Notes under the pieces: generated by a model | The model's database searches: none | What the model saw: the letters and a program-made list of their open reading frames with translations, nothing else | What the model was told of the DNA's origin: nothing | Part shown: positions 33,750-41,422 of the stretch, one piece after another | Layout of the letters: each line of letters opens with the position of its first letter | Position numbering within the stretch: position 1 is the first letter of the stretch | DNA from: CADEFX01 sp050260355 | GTDB taxonomy: Bacteria; Pseudomonadota; Alphaproteobacteria; Rhizobiales; Hyphomicrobiaceae | Length of the DNA: 41,422 nucleotides | Direction: 5' to 3' | Assembly (NCBI GenBank): GCA_050260355.1 | Contig: JBLNBZ010000148.1 | Coordinates: forward strand, 1-41,422 | Position numbers and translations under genes: made by a program

Positions 33750-34181
33750 ATGCGACACCGCAAGCTCGGGCGGCGCCTGGGCCGCGACAGCGGACACCGC
33801 CAGGCCATGTTCTCCAACATGGCGGCCGCCTTGATCCGGCACGAGCAGATCGTGACCACCCTGCCGAAGGCCAAGGACCTCAAACGCGTGATGGACAAGT
33901 ACATCACGCTGGCCAAGCGCGGGGATCTGAACTCGCGCCGTCTCGCCGCCGCCAGGCTGCGCGACGAGGACATGGTCAAGAAGCTCTTCGAGACCCTGGC
34001 GCCCCGCTACAAGGATCGAGCAGGCGGCTACACCCGCGTCCTCAAGGCCGGCTTCCGCTATGGCGATTCCGCGCCCCGTGCCGTCATCGAGCTGGTCGAT
34101 CGCGACACCTCGGTGAAGGGCAAGGAGGACAAGGCACGCCACGAGGCTGCCAAGGAGCGGGAAGGGGCATCCGCGGGCTAA
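33750..34181 (+). CDS. rplQ: 50S ribosomal protein L17
   Basis: The 143-residue large-subunit protein near the exit tunnel has the standard start MRHRKLGRRLGRDSGHRQAM and the core ALIRHEQIVTTLPKAKDLKR. ATG 33750 is chosen over ATG 33744 because AAAGGG lies 8 bases before it, and only 2 bases before the other. The basic and acidic C-terminal tail (KGKEDKARHEAAKEREG) is an extension typical of alphaproteobacteria. It closes the operon. Confidence 0.97.
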   Translation: MRHRKLGRRLGRDSGHRQAMFSNMAAALIRHEQIVTTLPKAKDLKRVMDKYITLAKRGDLNSRRLAAARLRDEDMVKKLFETLAPRYKDRAGGYTRVLKAGFRYGDSAPRAVIELVDRDTSVKGKEDKARHEAAKEREGASAG

Positions 34182-34481
34182 AAGCCGTCGCGGGACCGGC
34201 CGCCGGCTGCGGACTTCGAGGCCAGGACGGCTTCGCGGCTCGCAGCATGGCCGCCTGAGCCAGCTCCCCGATTTGCGTCAAATTCCGACGGAGAATGGCT
34301 TTGCGGCCACGGCGACCCCGCCGTGTGATCCGGCGGCGCAAATGGCGCTCGCTTGTGCCAGAGCCAACCCTATAAGATGCCGCTCGGCAGACCGGCGAGT
34401 GCGCCGGCTCAACAGGTGCGCGGATACGGCGACTGTCGCATGTGCTCGCGGCAAGAGCGGCTTCCACGTGGGGGTTCTTGG
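34182..34481. other. 300-base gap after rplQ
   Basis: No credible gene, tRNA or classical T-run terminator is visible. The first part is rich in GC inverted repeats around ACCGGCCGCCGGCTGC, which may end the ribosomal transcript. The second part must contain the promoter of the membrane-protein gene, but I see no clear -35/-10 pair. Confidence 0.5.
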
Positions 34482-36059
34482 ATGCAATACGTGGCCGGCC
34501 GGCCGGTGAGGTCACACCGGCGCGCCTCGGGCTTTCCTGGAGCGCACATTGCCGTTCTTTTCTTCGTGCTCATGCTGCTGGTGTCGGTGCCGATCTGGAC
34601 GCATCCGGTGCCGCCCCTGTCGGACTACGTCAACCATCTCGCGCGCATGTTCATCATCGCGCGGATTGGCACCAACGCCACGCTCGCCCAGTACTACCAG
34701 ATCGAATGGCAGATTATTCCCAACCTGGTCATGGATCTGATCGTCCCGCTGCTGGGCCGCATCATGAACATCTACCTCGCCGGGCAGGTCTTCACAGTCG
34801 CCGCATTCGTGCTGATCGCCTCCGGCGTCATGGCTCTCAACCGTGCCTTGTTCGGGCGCTGGACCGCCGTGCCGCTGATCGCCATGCCGCTGCTCTACAA
34901 CTACCTCTTCCTCGTCGGCGTGATGAACTACATCTTCGGCATCGGTCTGACGCTGTGGGCGCTGGCCGGCTGGATTTGGCTGCGGGACCGCCCATGGCCG
35001 TTCCGGCTCATTCTGGCGACACTGTTCGTCGTCGCGCTCTTCTTCTGTCACCTTTTTGCGGTTGGGCTGTTCGGCCTCGGCCTGCTCGCGTTTGAGATCT
35101 GGCGCTTCGCGTTGACCCCAGAGAAGCCCCTGAAATGGCGGCTCATCGAATTCGTGTCGAGCGGCGTTGCATTTCTTCCGGTGGTGCCACTGCTCCTTGC
35201 CAGCCCGACGATGGGCCTGGCCCGCGAGATCTCGTGGGAGCCGCGCGGCAAGCTCGATGGCCTGGTGTATGTGATCGAGCTCTACTCCGACATCGTCGCG
35301 TTCGTGCTGACCGCCACCCTGGCAGCGGCAGCAACCTGGGCCGCGCGCCGCGGTTTGCTCCGCGTCCATCCCTTCGGCTGGGTGCTCTTGGTGATCGGGG
35401 CGATCATCTATCTGGGCCTGCCGCGGATCATGTTCGCCACCTACATGGCGGATCAGCGCCTGCCGGTGGCGCTGGCGTTCATGTTGATCGGCTGCATCGA
35501 CGTGAGTCTTCAGCATCGCCTGGTCCGGCGCGGGTTCATCGCCGTTCTGCTGACTCTCGTCATCGTCCGGGTGATCGAGGTCAACGTCTCTTGGGCCAAC
35601 CTGTCGACGACGACCGCCGAGTTCCGCTCCTCGGTCAAGCGCATCAAGCCCGGCTCGAAGGTGCTCGTCGCCTACGGAACGAGCTCGGCAGGCGATGATG
35701 TCTCCGATCTTGGGCTCGTGCACGCGGCTTGTCTCGCGATCATCGAGCGGTCGGCCCTGGTCACGACGGCCTTCACGGTCGTGGGCAAGCAGATCCTGCG
35801 CGTCCGGCCCGCGTATCAGGATCTGGTCGACACCAATGACGGAACCCCGCCGTCGATCGAGAAGTTGCTGCTGACTGCGACCCGTCCGCCGGGCGACGAC
35901 GAGGACGAAGATTCGTACTGGAACCTGTGGCCGCGCCGCTACGACTATCTCTACGTGCTGTTCACGGACGACGAGGCCGACAATCCCGCTCCGCAGTACC
36001 TGACGCTCGTACAGAGCGGTACACGGTTCCAGCTTTATCGGATCACGGCGCCATCTTAG
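34482..36059 (+). CDS. Polytopic membrane protein of unknown function, possible GT-C-like fold
   Basis: The protein has 525 residues from ATG 34482; the open frame reaches 34353, but the extension looks non-coding. There are about 10 hydrophobic helices between residues 25 and 385, then a soluble C-terminal part of about 130 residues. Early in the first outer loop, PLSDYVNHLARMFIIA has an Asp and His placed like the catalytic loop of GT-C lipid-linked glycosyltransferases. This resemblance is weak and inferred. The acidic stretch PPGDDEDEDS lies near the end. The final 17 bases overlap the convergent cfa gene. Confidence 0.75.
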   Translation: MQYVAGRPVRSHRRASGFPGAHIAVLFFVLMLLVSVPIWTHPVPPLSDYVNHLARMFIIARIGTNATLAQYYQIEWQIIPNLVMDLIVPLLGRIMNIYLAGQVFTVAAFVLIASGVMALNRALFGRWTAVPLIAMPLLYNYLFLVGVMNYIFGIGLTLWALAGWIWLRDRPWPFRLILATLFVVALFFCHLFAVGLFGLGLLAFEIWRFALTPEKPLKWRLIEFVSSGVAFLPVVPLLLASPTMGLAREISWEPRGKLDGLVYVIELYSDIVAFVLTATLAAAATWAARRGLLRVHPFGWVLLVIGAIIYLGLPRIMFATYMADQRLPVALAFMLIGCIDVSLQHRLVRRGFIAVLLTLVIVRVIEVNVSWANLSTTTAEFRSSVKRIKPGSKVLVAYGTSSAGDDVSDLGLVHAACLAIIERSALVTTAFTVVGKQILRVRPAYQDLVDTNDGTPPSIEKLLLTATRPPGDDEDEDSYWNLWPRRYDYLYVLFTDDEADNPAPQYLTLVQSGTRFQLYRITAPS

Positions 36060-37290
36060 ATGCGAGCCGCACGGGCTCGACCTGCATGTACTGCCGCTGC
36101 AGGTCGGTGACGTAGTCTCGCGTGATCGGAACCGCATCGCGCTTCCTGGCGAGCTGCATGTGGAACACGAGCTGGCTGCCTGTCCGGAACATCATCTCCG
36201 CGCTGACGAGGTAGAACTCCCACATACGGCAGAACCGCTCGTCGTACATGCGGGCAATTTGCGCGCGACTGGCCTCGAACCGCCGCCACCAGTGATTGAG
36301 CGTCTTGGCGTAGTGCAGCCGCAGGAACTCGAGATCCGTCACCCAAAGGCTCGCCTGCTCGACAGCGGTGAAGACCTCGGAAAGCGCCGGCGAATAGGCG
36401 CCGGGGAAGATGTACTTTCTGAGCCATGGGCTTGCCGTGCCGGGCGGGCTCATGTGGCCGATCGAATGCAGCAGCATGACCCCGTCATCGCTCATGAGCG
36501 TGTTGATGGTATCGAAGAACTCGCGGTAGTGACCGACGCCGACGTGCTCGAACATGCCGACGGACACGATGCGGTCGAAGCGCCCCTGCACCTTGCGGTA
36601 GTCGAGAAGCTCGAAGCGGACCCGGTCCGATAGCCCCGCCGCGCGCGCCTTGTCGTTGGACAGCGCATGCTGCTCCTTCGACAGGGTGACGCCTGTCACA
36701 TCGACGTCCTCCATCGCCGCCAGGTAGAGCGCGAGATCTCCCCAGCCGCTGCCGATATCGAGGATCTTCAGGCCTGGCTTCAGATTGAGCTTGGCCGCGA
36801 TCAGGCGCAGCTTGTTGCGCTGGGCCTGCTCGAGCGTTTCCTCGCCGTCGAGGAAATAGGCGCACGAATACTGCATGCCCTCGTCGAGGAAGAGCTTGTA
36901 GAAGTCATTTCCCAGATCGTAATGATGGGCGACGTTCTTCTGCGCCGTGCCGACGGGGTTCGCCTGCTGGAAGCGCTTGAGGGCAATGGAGACGCGCCGC
37001 AGCACGCGCTGCAGCGGATAGGACCCGAGCGACAGCCGATTGATCGAGAAGAGCGTGAGGAAGTCTCTGAGCGTCGAGTTCTCGAAGCTCAGGCGCCCGT
37101 CCATGTAGGCCTCGCCGGCCGAGAGCTCCGGATTGAAGAACAGCTTGTGGTACAGCGCAGGATCGCTAAGGCGCACGGTGACGCTCGGCCCCGGCGCACC
37201 GGCGAATACATGCACGCCGCCGGCTGCATCGATCACCTTCAGCGTGCCGACGCGGACGAACGACTTCAGCATGTGTGACAGGGGGAACAT
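36043..37290 (-). CDS. cfa: Cyclopropane-fatty-acyl-phospholipid synthase family methyltransferase
   Basis: The 415-residue SAM-dependent enzyme has an N-terminal lipid-binding part (about 1-120, with GEAYMDGRLSFEN) and a methyltransferase core. The core includes AHHYDLGNDFYKLFLD, the SAM motif ILDIGSGWGDLALYL (about 176-190) and ERIVSVGMFEHVGVGHY-like DRIVSVGMFEHVGVGHYREF. It adds a methylene to unsaturated acyl chains of membrane phospholipids, often in stationary phase or acid stress. GAGGTG lies just upstream of the ATG. It follows ruvX by 8 bases, so the two are co-transcribed. Confidence 0.93.
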   Translation of the reverse strand: MFPLSHMLKSFVRVGTLKVIDAAGGVHVFAGAPGPSVTVRLSDPALYHKLFFNPELSAGEAYMDGRLSFENSTLRDFLTLFSINRLSLGSYPLQRVLRRVSIALKRFQQANPVGTAQKNVAHHYDLGNDFYKLFLDEGMQYSCAYFLDGEETLEQAQRNKLRLIAAKLNLKPGLKILDIGSGWGDLALYLAAMEDVDVTGVTLSKEQHALSNDKARAAGLSDRVRFELLDYRKVQGRFDRIVSVGMFEHVGVGHYREFFDTINTLMSDDGVMLLHSIGHMSPPGTASPWLRKYIFPGAYSPALSEVFTAVEQASLWVTDLEFLRLHYAKTLNHWWRRFEASRAQIARMYDERFCRMWEFYLVSAEMMFRTGSQLVFHMQLARKRDAVPITRDYVTDLQRQYMQVEPVRLASKMAP

Positions 37291-37298
37291 TGGACACC

Positions 37299-37841
37299 TC
37301 AGAGTTGTGGTCCTGAGAGACTGCGCATGCGATCAAGAGCTGTCTGCAGGATGATCGTGGCGGCAATCTTGTCGATCACCTCGGCCCGGCGCCTGCGGGA
37401 GGCATCGGCCTCGAGCAGCATGCGCTCGGCTGCCGCCGTCGATAGGCGCTCGTCCCACAGCAGCACCGGCAGAGGGACCACGCGCGCCAAGTTGCGCACG
37501 AACGCGCGCGTCGATTGCACCCTGGGGCCGTTCGATCCGTCGAGATTGGTGGGCAGGCCGACGACGAAGCCGCCGACCGAGTGCTCGCCCGCAAGCTGTG
37601 CCAGGCGTGCCGCGTCGGCGGCGAATTTCGTGCGTCGAATGGTTTCGAGCGGCGAGGCGATCGTGCGGGTCACGTCCGAAAGCGCCAGGCCAAGCGTGCG
37701 CGTGCCCACGTCGATGCCGATCAGGCGGGCGCCCGGCTCGAGTGCGGCGAGGAACTGGGTGACATCGAGCTCGCCGCCGGGCCGCGTCCCGGTACCGGCG
37801 GTTCCATGGTCCGGCCTCGATTGCGATTTATCCCGCTTCAT
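37299..37841 (-). CDS. ruvX: Putative pre-16S rRNA nuclease / Holliday junction resolvase-like (YqgF/RuvX)
   Basis: The protein has 180 residues from ATG 37841; an in-frame TTG at 37886 would give 195, and neither has a strong ribosome binding site. The RNase H-like fold is marked by LIGIDVGTRTLGLALSD (first catalytic Asp), FVVGLPTNLDGSNGPR, LLWDERLSTAAAERML and a final IDKIAATIILQ (last Asp). The family matures the 5' end of 16S rRNA. The N-terminus carries about 30 extra basic and Gly-rich residues. It is upstream partner of cfa. Confidence 0.92.
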   Translation of the reverse strand: MKRDKSQSRPDHGTAGTGTRPGGELDVTQFLAALEPGARLIGIDVGTRTLGLALSDVTRTIASPLETIRRTKFAADAARLAQLAGEHSVGGFVVGLPTNLDGSNGPRVQSTRAFVRNLARVVPLPVLLWDERLSTAAAERMLLEADASRRRRAEVIDKIAATIILQTALDRMRSLSGPQL

Positions 37842-37909
37842 GTGGAGCTTATACTCAAAGCGCAGCGTTATTCCAACGCGATCCAACTAAATGAGATGAA
37901 GGCTCGCTC

Positions 37910-38602
37910 ATGAAGATCACATGGTTCGGACATTCCTGCTTTCGCGTCGAGACCGGGGGCAGCGTCCTGTTGATCGATCCCTTCCTGAAGGGGAACCCCA
38001 CGTTCCAGAAGTCCGGTATCGCCTTCGAGACCGCGACCAAGGGCGTGACGCACGTTGCCCTCACGCACGGGCACGATGACCATGTCGGTGACGCCGCCGA
38101 GATCTGCAAAGCCACCGGCGCACCGCTGTTCGCGAATTACGAGCTGGCCCTGCACATTGGCTCGATGGGCGCAGAGAAGCTGGAGCCCATGAACACAGGC
38201 GGGACCGTTGCGTCGGCCGATTTCGATCTGACGCTGGTCGATGCGCTTCACTCCTCGTCCAGCAACGGCGTCTACCTCGGCAACCCCAACGGCATCGTCG
38301 TGCGCGCCAAGGAAGGACGAACGCTCTACCACATGGGTGACACCGAGATGTTCGGCGGCATGGCTCTGATCGCGGAGCTCCACAAGCCTGACGTCGGCAT
38401 CGTCCCAATTGGCGACCGCTTCACCATGGGCGCGCGCTCTGCGGCCTTCGCGTGCAAGAAGTTCTTCTCCTTCAAGACCGTGCTGCCCTGTCATTACGGC
38501 ACGTTTCCCGGCATGCTGGATGCCGATGCCAGCAAGTTCGTGGCCGAGATGAAGGGCCACAACGTTGCCGTTCCGAAGGCCGGCGAGAGCGTGACGGTCT
38601 GA
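37910..38602 (+). CDS. Metal-dependent hydrolase, UPF0173 family (metallo-beta-lactamase fold)
   Basis: The 230-residue cytoplasmic protein starts MKITWFGHSCFRVE, as its family does. The metal-binding motif THGHDDHVGD (52-61) supplies H53, H55, D57 and H58, and later ligands are expected in MGDTEMFGGM and PCHYGTFPGM. The family's substrate is unknown; general hydrolase activity is inferred from the fold. It is divergent from ruvX by 68 bases and is followed by the membrane fusion gene after 40 bases on the same strand. Confidence 0.92.
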   Translation: MKITWFGHSCFRVETGGSVLLIDPFLKGNPTFQKSGIAFETATKGVTHVALTHGHDDHVGDAAEICKATGAPLFANYELALHIGSMGAEKLEPMNTGGTVASADFDLTLVDALHSSSSNGVYLGNPNGIVVRAKEGRTLYHMGDTEMFGGMALIAELHKPDVGIVPIGDRFTMGARSAAFACKKFFSFKTVLPCHYGTFPGMLDADASKFVAEMKGHNVAVPKAGESVTV

Positions 38603-38642
38603 GGTCTTGCAGAGCCGGCAGGCGTGCAGCGGAGCCTAGCGC

Positions 38643-41057
38643 ATGAACGACGTCGTGCCGGACAGACCCGGAGGCGCTGCGCCGGCGCAGCCCTCGCCGC
38701 CATCGGCTGCGGATCGCTCAGGTCCGTCGGCCGGTGCAGCGACGGTCGCGCTCTTTACGGCGACGACGTTCCTCTCCGCGCTGCTGCTGTTCTCCCTGCA
38801 GCCGATGTTCGCCAAGATGGTCTTGCCCGCGCTTGGCGGCTCGCCGTCCGTATGGGCGGTGGCGATGTGCTTTTTCCAGGGCGCGCTGCTCGCCGGCTAC
38901 TGCTACGCGCATGTTTTGATCCGTGCCTTGCCGGTCGGTCCCGGCGCGCTCGTGCACATGGCCGTTTGCGCGGCGGCGCTGTTGGCGCTGCCGATCGGTC
39001 TGCCCGCGAGCTGGGGCAGCCCGCCTCCCGGTGACCCCTATCTGTGGCAGCTCGGTCTGTTCGCGGTCGCGATCGGGCTGCCGTTTGTTGCCGTGTCCGC
39101 CAACGCGCCGCTGCTGCAAGCCTGGTTCGCACGCACCGGACATGCGCATGCACGCGATCCCTATTTTCTCTACGCGGCGAGCAACCTCGGGAGCCTCCTG
39201 GCGCTGCTGAGCTATCCCTTTCTGCTCGAGCCGGCCTTCGGCCTGAAGGCGCTGAGCTGGATGTGGGCGTGCGGCTTCCTCGTGCTGTGGGGCGCGCTGG
39301 CCCTGTGCAGCCTAGCGCTTTATGCGGCGCGGCGAGGCGCTGCGCCTGACGTGACCGCGGTCGAGGCCGGGGCCGCTGGCACGGCGCCGCGCTGGGCGGA
39401 TCGCCTGGGCTGGGTCGGCCTTGCGCTCGTGCCGTCGGCGCTGCTCACGGCCTTCACCAACCACGTGACGACAGATGTCGCATCCGCGCCGCTGCTGTGG
39501 GTGCTGCCGCTCTCGCTCTATCTTCTGACCTTCGTGCTGGTGTTTCGCGAGCGGCTGCTGATCCCGCGCAGGTTTCTTCTTATTCTACATCTGGCGGCCG
39601 TCGCCACCGCGCTGCTGGCACTCGCGCAGACCAAACACGAGAGCTGGTTCGTCTCCTCGACCATCGGCGTGATCGTTTTCTTCTCGTCGGCCATGGTGGC
39701 GCATCGCACGCTCTATGAGGCGCGCCCGGCCCCTCGCTGGCTGACGGAGTTCTATCTCTGGATCGCGCTGGGCGGCGTTCTCGGTGGCCTGTTCGCTGCC
39801 TTGATCGCACCGAGGATTTTCTCGGAGATCTTCGAGTATCCGCTGCTGCTGGCGCTGTCGATGGCCTGCAGGCCTGGCGTCTTCGAGGCTGCAGCATGGC
39901 GCCGCTTCGCCGCCACGGTGGGCAGCGTCTTCGCATGGATCCGGCCTCGGCCCCCGGACGAGGAGCCTCGCGGCCTGTCCGAGGGCGACAAGCAAGAGCT
40001 GCTGGTTCTCTGGCTCATCATTGCCGCCAGCTTGCTGGCGATCGTCTGGGTGCCGTGGGCAGCCGCCAAATTCAGGATCGAGTTCCACGGCTATGGCGCG
40101 ACCACTGCACTTGCCGCCTGCTTCGCGGCGCTGCTGATCGCCATGTACCGCTGGCCGGTGCGCCAGCTCGTGATCGCCATGATGATGTTCCTCGTCGTGG
40201 TCTGGCTGCCGTCGAACGTGCGGCGTGGAGATGCGCAGCGCAGCTATTTCGGCGTCTACCGCGTCATGCTCCAGGGCGATTACAACATTCTGATGCACGG
40301 CACGACGCTGCACGGCGCACAAAAGGTGCGCGACATGCACGGCGACTACGTCGTCGATACAACGCCCGGCACCTACTACCACGAGACGAGCCCGATGGCC
40401 CATGCGGTCCGTTTCGCGCGCGAGGCGGTGGCTGCGAGCGGACGCAAGGCTCGATACGGCGTGATCGGGCTCGGCACGGGGTCCATGGCCTGCCACGCCG
40501 AGGAGGGCGAAAGCTGGCGCTTCTTCGAGATCGACCCCGTCATCGTCGGCATTGCCAGCGATGACAGCAATTTCTCCTTCCTCAGCAATTGTCAGCCGAA
40601 TCCCGACATCGTGCTCGGCGACGCGCGCCTGACCATGAGCCAGGAGGCCGACGGCAGCTTCGATCTCATCATCGTCGACGCGTTCTCCTCCGACGCCGTG
40701 CCGATGCATCTCATGACCGCGGAGGCGCTACGGCTCTATCTCGCCAAGCTCACGCCCGAGGGCGTCGTCGTCCTGCACGTATCCAACCGGTATCTGGATC
40801 TGGACGGCGTGCTGGGCGCCACGGCGCCCCTCGTGGCGGGCGCTCACGGGCTCGTCGTTTCGGACGATACCTCGGACGGCAGCTACGCCTCGACCAGCTC
40901 GACGGTCGTCGTCTTTTCGAGAAGCGAGAAGTCGCTGCAACCGTTCCGCGAGCTCGGCGACGTGCATGAGCTCGATGCCAAGCGCCTGCGGCCGTGGACC
41001 GACGACTATTCCGATGTCATCGGCCCGTTTCTGTCGAAGCTCAGAGTCAACGAATAG
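38643..41057 (+). CDS. Membrane protein fused to a spermidine-synthase-like domain
   Basis: The 804-residue protein has GGAG about 8 bases before the ATG. The first 530 or so residues hold about a dozen hydrophobic helices, opening FLSALLLFSLQPMFAKMVLP. The remainder is a Rossmann methyltransferase-like spermidine synthase domain with GVIGLGTGSMACHA (about 605-618), FFEIDP (about 628), GDARL, and DAFSSDAVPMHLM (about 679-691). The polyamine-synthase acidic sites are partly kept, but no S-adenosylmethionine decarboxylase is nearby. The acceptor and real reaction are unknown. A close paralogue starts 144 bases downstream. Confidence 0.85.
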   Translation: MNDVVPDRPGGAAPAQPSPPSAADRSGPSAGAATVALFTATTFLSALLLFSLQPMFAKMVLPALGGSPSVWAVAMCFFQGALLAGYCYAHVLIRALPVGPGALVHMAVCAAALLALPIGLPASWGSPPPGDPYLWQLGLFAVAIGLPFVAVSANAPLLQAWFARTGHAHARDPYFLYAASNLGSLLALLSYPFLLEPAFGLKALSWMWACGFLVLWGALALCSLALYAARRGAAPDVTAVEAGAAGTAPRWADRLGWVGLALVPSALLTAFTNHVTTDVASAPLLWVLPLSLYLLTFVLVFRERLLIPRRFLLILHLAAVATALLALAQTKHESWFVSSTIGVIVFFSSAMVAHRTLYEARPAPRWLTEFYLWIALGGVLGGLFAALIAPRIFSEIFEYPLLLALSMACRPGVFEAAAWRRFAATVGSVFAWIRPRPPDEEPRGLSEGDKQELLVLWLIIAASLLAIVWVPWAAAKFRIEFHGYGATTALAACFAALLIAMYRWPVRQLVIAMMMFLVVVWLPSNVRRGDAQRSYFGVYRVMLQGDYNILMHGTTLHGAQKVRDMHGDYVVDTTPGTYYHETSPMAHAVRFAREAVAASGRKARYGVIGLGTGSMACHAEEGESWRFFEIDPVIVGIASDDSNFSFLSNCQPNPDIVLGDARLTMSQEADGSFDLIIVDAFSSDAVPMHLMTAEALRLYLAKLTPEGVVVLHVSNRYLDLDGVLGATAPLVAGAHGLVVSDDTSDGSYASTSSTVVVFSRSEKSLQPFRELGDVHELDAKRLRPWTDDYSDVIGPFLSKLRVNE

Positions 41058-41201
41058 TCTCCGACCAAACGGCAGGCCGCGCTCCGTTCCATCGATGAAC
41101 GAAGCGTTAAGCGCCTCTTGCTGCTTTGAGCCCATTCAGCCGGCGTCAACCTATGACGGCTAGCGTGCGAGCCTGGGGTGAGCGTCTCGGAGGTCTCGCG
41201 T

Positions 41202-41422
41202 ATGGATGGCGCCGCGTTTGGGGCGGGCGTCGCTCGCCGGCTTGGTTCCGCGCGCGAGTCCTCGCCGCTGCTCGCTGTCTTTGCGGGCACCCTGTTCCTC
41301 TCCGCATTTCTGCTCTTCTCCGTTCAGCCGATGTTCGCCCGCATGGCGCTGCCGCAGCTCGGCGGCTCGCCGTCCGTCTGGGCGGTCTCCATGTGCTTCT
41401 TCCAGGCGATGCTGCTCGCTGG
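41202..41422 (+). CDS. Second spermidine-synthase-like membrane fusion protein, 3' part beyond window
   Basis: The gene starts at ATG 41202 with GGAGG 8 bases upstream and stays open to the right edge (73 full codons). The visible part reads LAVFAGTLFLSAFLLFSVQP and then LGGSPSVWAVSMCFFQAMLL. It is nearly identical in pattern to the N-terminus of the gene before it (LPALGGSPSVWAVAMCFFQG). It is therefore a tandem paralogue; whether it also carries the C-terminal synthase-like domain cannot be seen. Confidence 0.85.
   Translation, partial: MDGAAFGAGVARRLGSARESSPLLAVFAGTLFLSAFLLFSVQPMFARMALPQLGGSPSVWAVSMCFFQAMLLA

Overview
The window is 41.4 kb of GC-rich, densely coding bacterial chromosome. 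Gene content points to an alphaproteobacterium of the order Hyphomicrobiales (Rhizobiales). The evidence is a C4-pathway 5-aminolevulinate synthase, a Mg-type HemB, an LdtR-like regulator beside an L,D-transpeptidase, a glyA-nrdR-ribD-ribE-ribB-ribH-nusB chain whose ribB product carries a degenerate GTP cyclohydrolase II half, an alphaproteobacterial RpoA, and many GTG starts. The genus cannot be fixed from sequence alone. I found no tRNA, rRNA, insertion sequence, prophage or CRISPR array.

Layout. Positions 1-3.3 kb hold hemB (cut by the left edge), a secreted extensin-like/M15-fold protein and a 3-hydroxyisobutyryl-CoA-hydrolase-like crotonase. Positions 3.4-5.4 kb hold ldtR and an L,D-transpeptidase. 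Positions 5.6-13.5 kb are a metabolic block: hemA, a PAP2 phosphatase, glyA, then the tightly packed nrdR-ribD-ribE-ribBX-ribH-nusB unit with overlapping or nearly abutting ends. Positions 13.5-16.4 kb are an oxidative-stress pair, oxyR and katA, divergently transcribed, followed by a small unknown protein. Positions 16.5-25.3 kb hold a secreted TPR protein, an RND efflux adaptor and pump without an outer-membrane partner, an enoyl-CoA hydratase and a second L,D-transpeptidase.

Positions 25.4-29.8 kb are the least ordinary part. An orphan N,N-dimethylformamidase-like large subunit faces a class-C beta-lactamase-fold hydrolase. Behind these lie a GAF-domain protein and what looks like a decayed gene. 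Positions 29.8-31.0 kb encode a cupredoxin and an FTR1 iron permease. Positions 31.6-34.2 kb carry rpsM-rpsK-rpoA-rplQ. The expected secY-adk upstream part of the ribosomal cluster is absent, and a long hairpin built from GGTGAG units sits between rpoA and rplQ. Positions 34.4-41.4 kb hold a polytopic membrane protein, cfa, ruvX, an UPF0173 metal-dependent hydrolase, and two tandem membrane proteins of a spermidine-synthase-like fusion family. The second of these is cut by the right edge.

Functional links. HemA and HemB catalyse consecutive first steps of tetrapyrrole synthesis, and GlyA makes the glycine HemA consumes. The rib genes cover most of riboflavin synthesis, but the GTP cyclohydrolase II active site is missing here, so that step must be encoded elsewhere. 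LdtR, two L,D-transpeptidases and the extensin-like protein form a cell-wall theme. OxyR with KatA answers peroxide, and FTR1 with cupredoxin imports iron. No complete undescribed multi-gene system is proven. The best candidates for one are the dimethylformamidase-like locus, the tandem spermidine-synthase-like membrane proteins, and the rpoA-rplQ hairpin.
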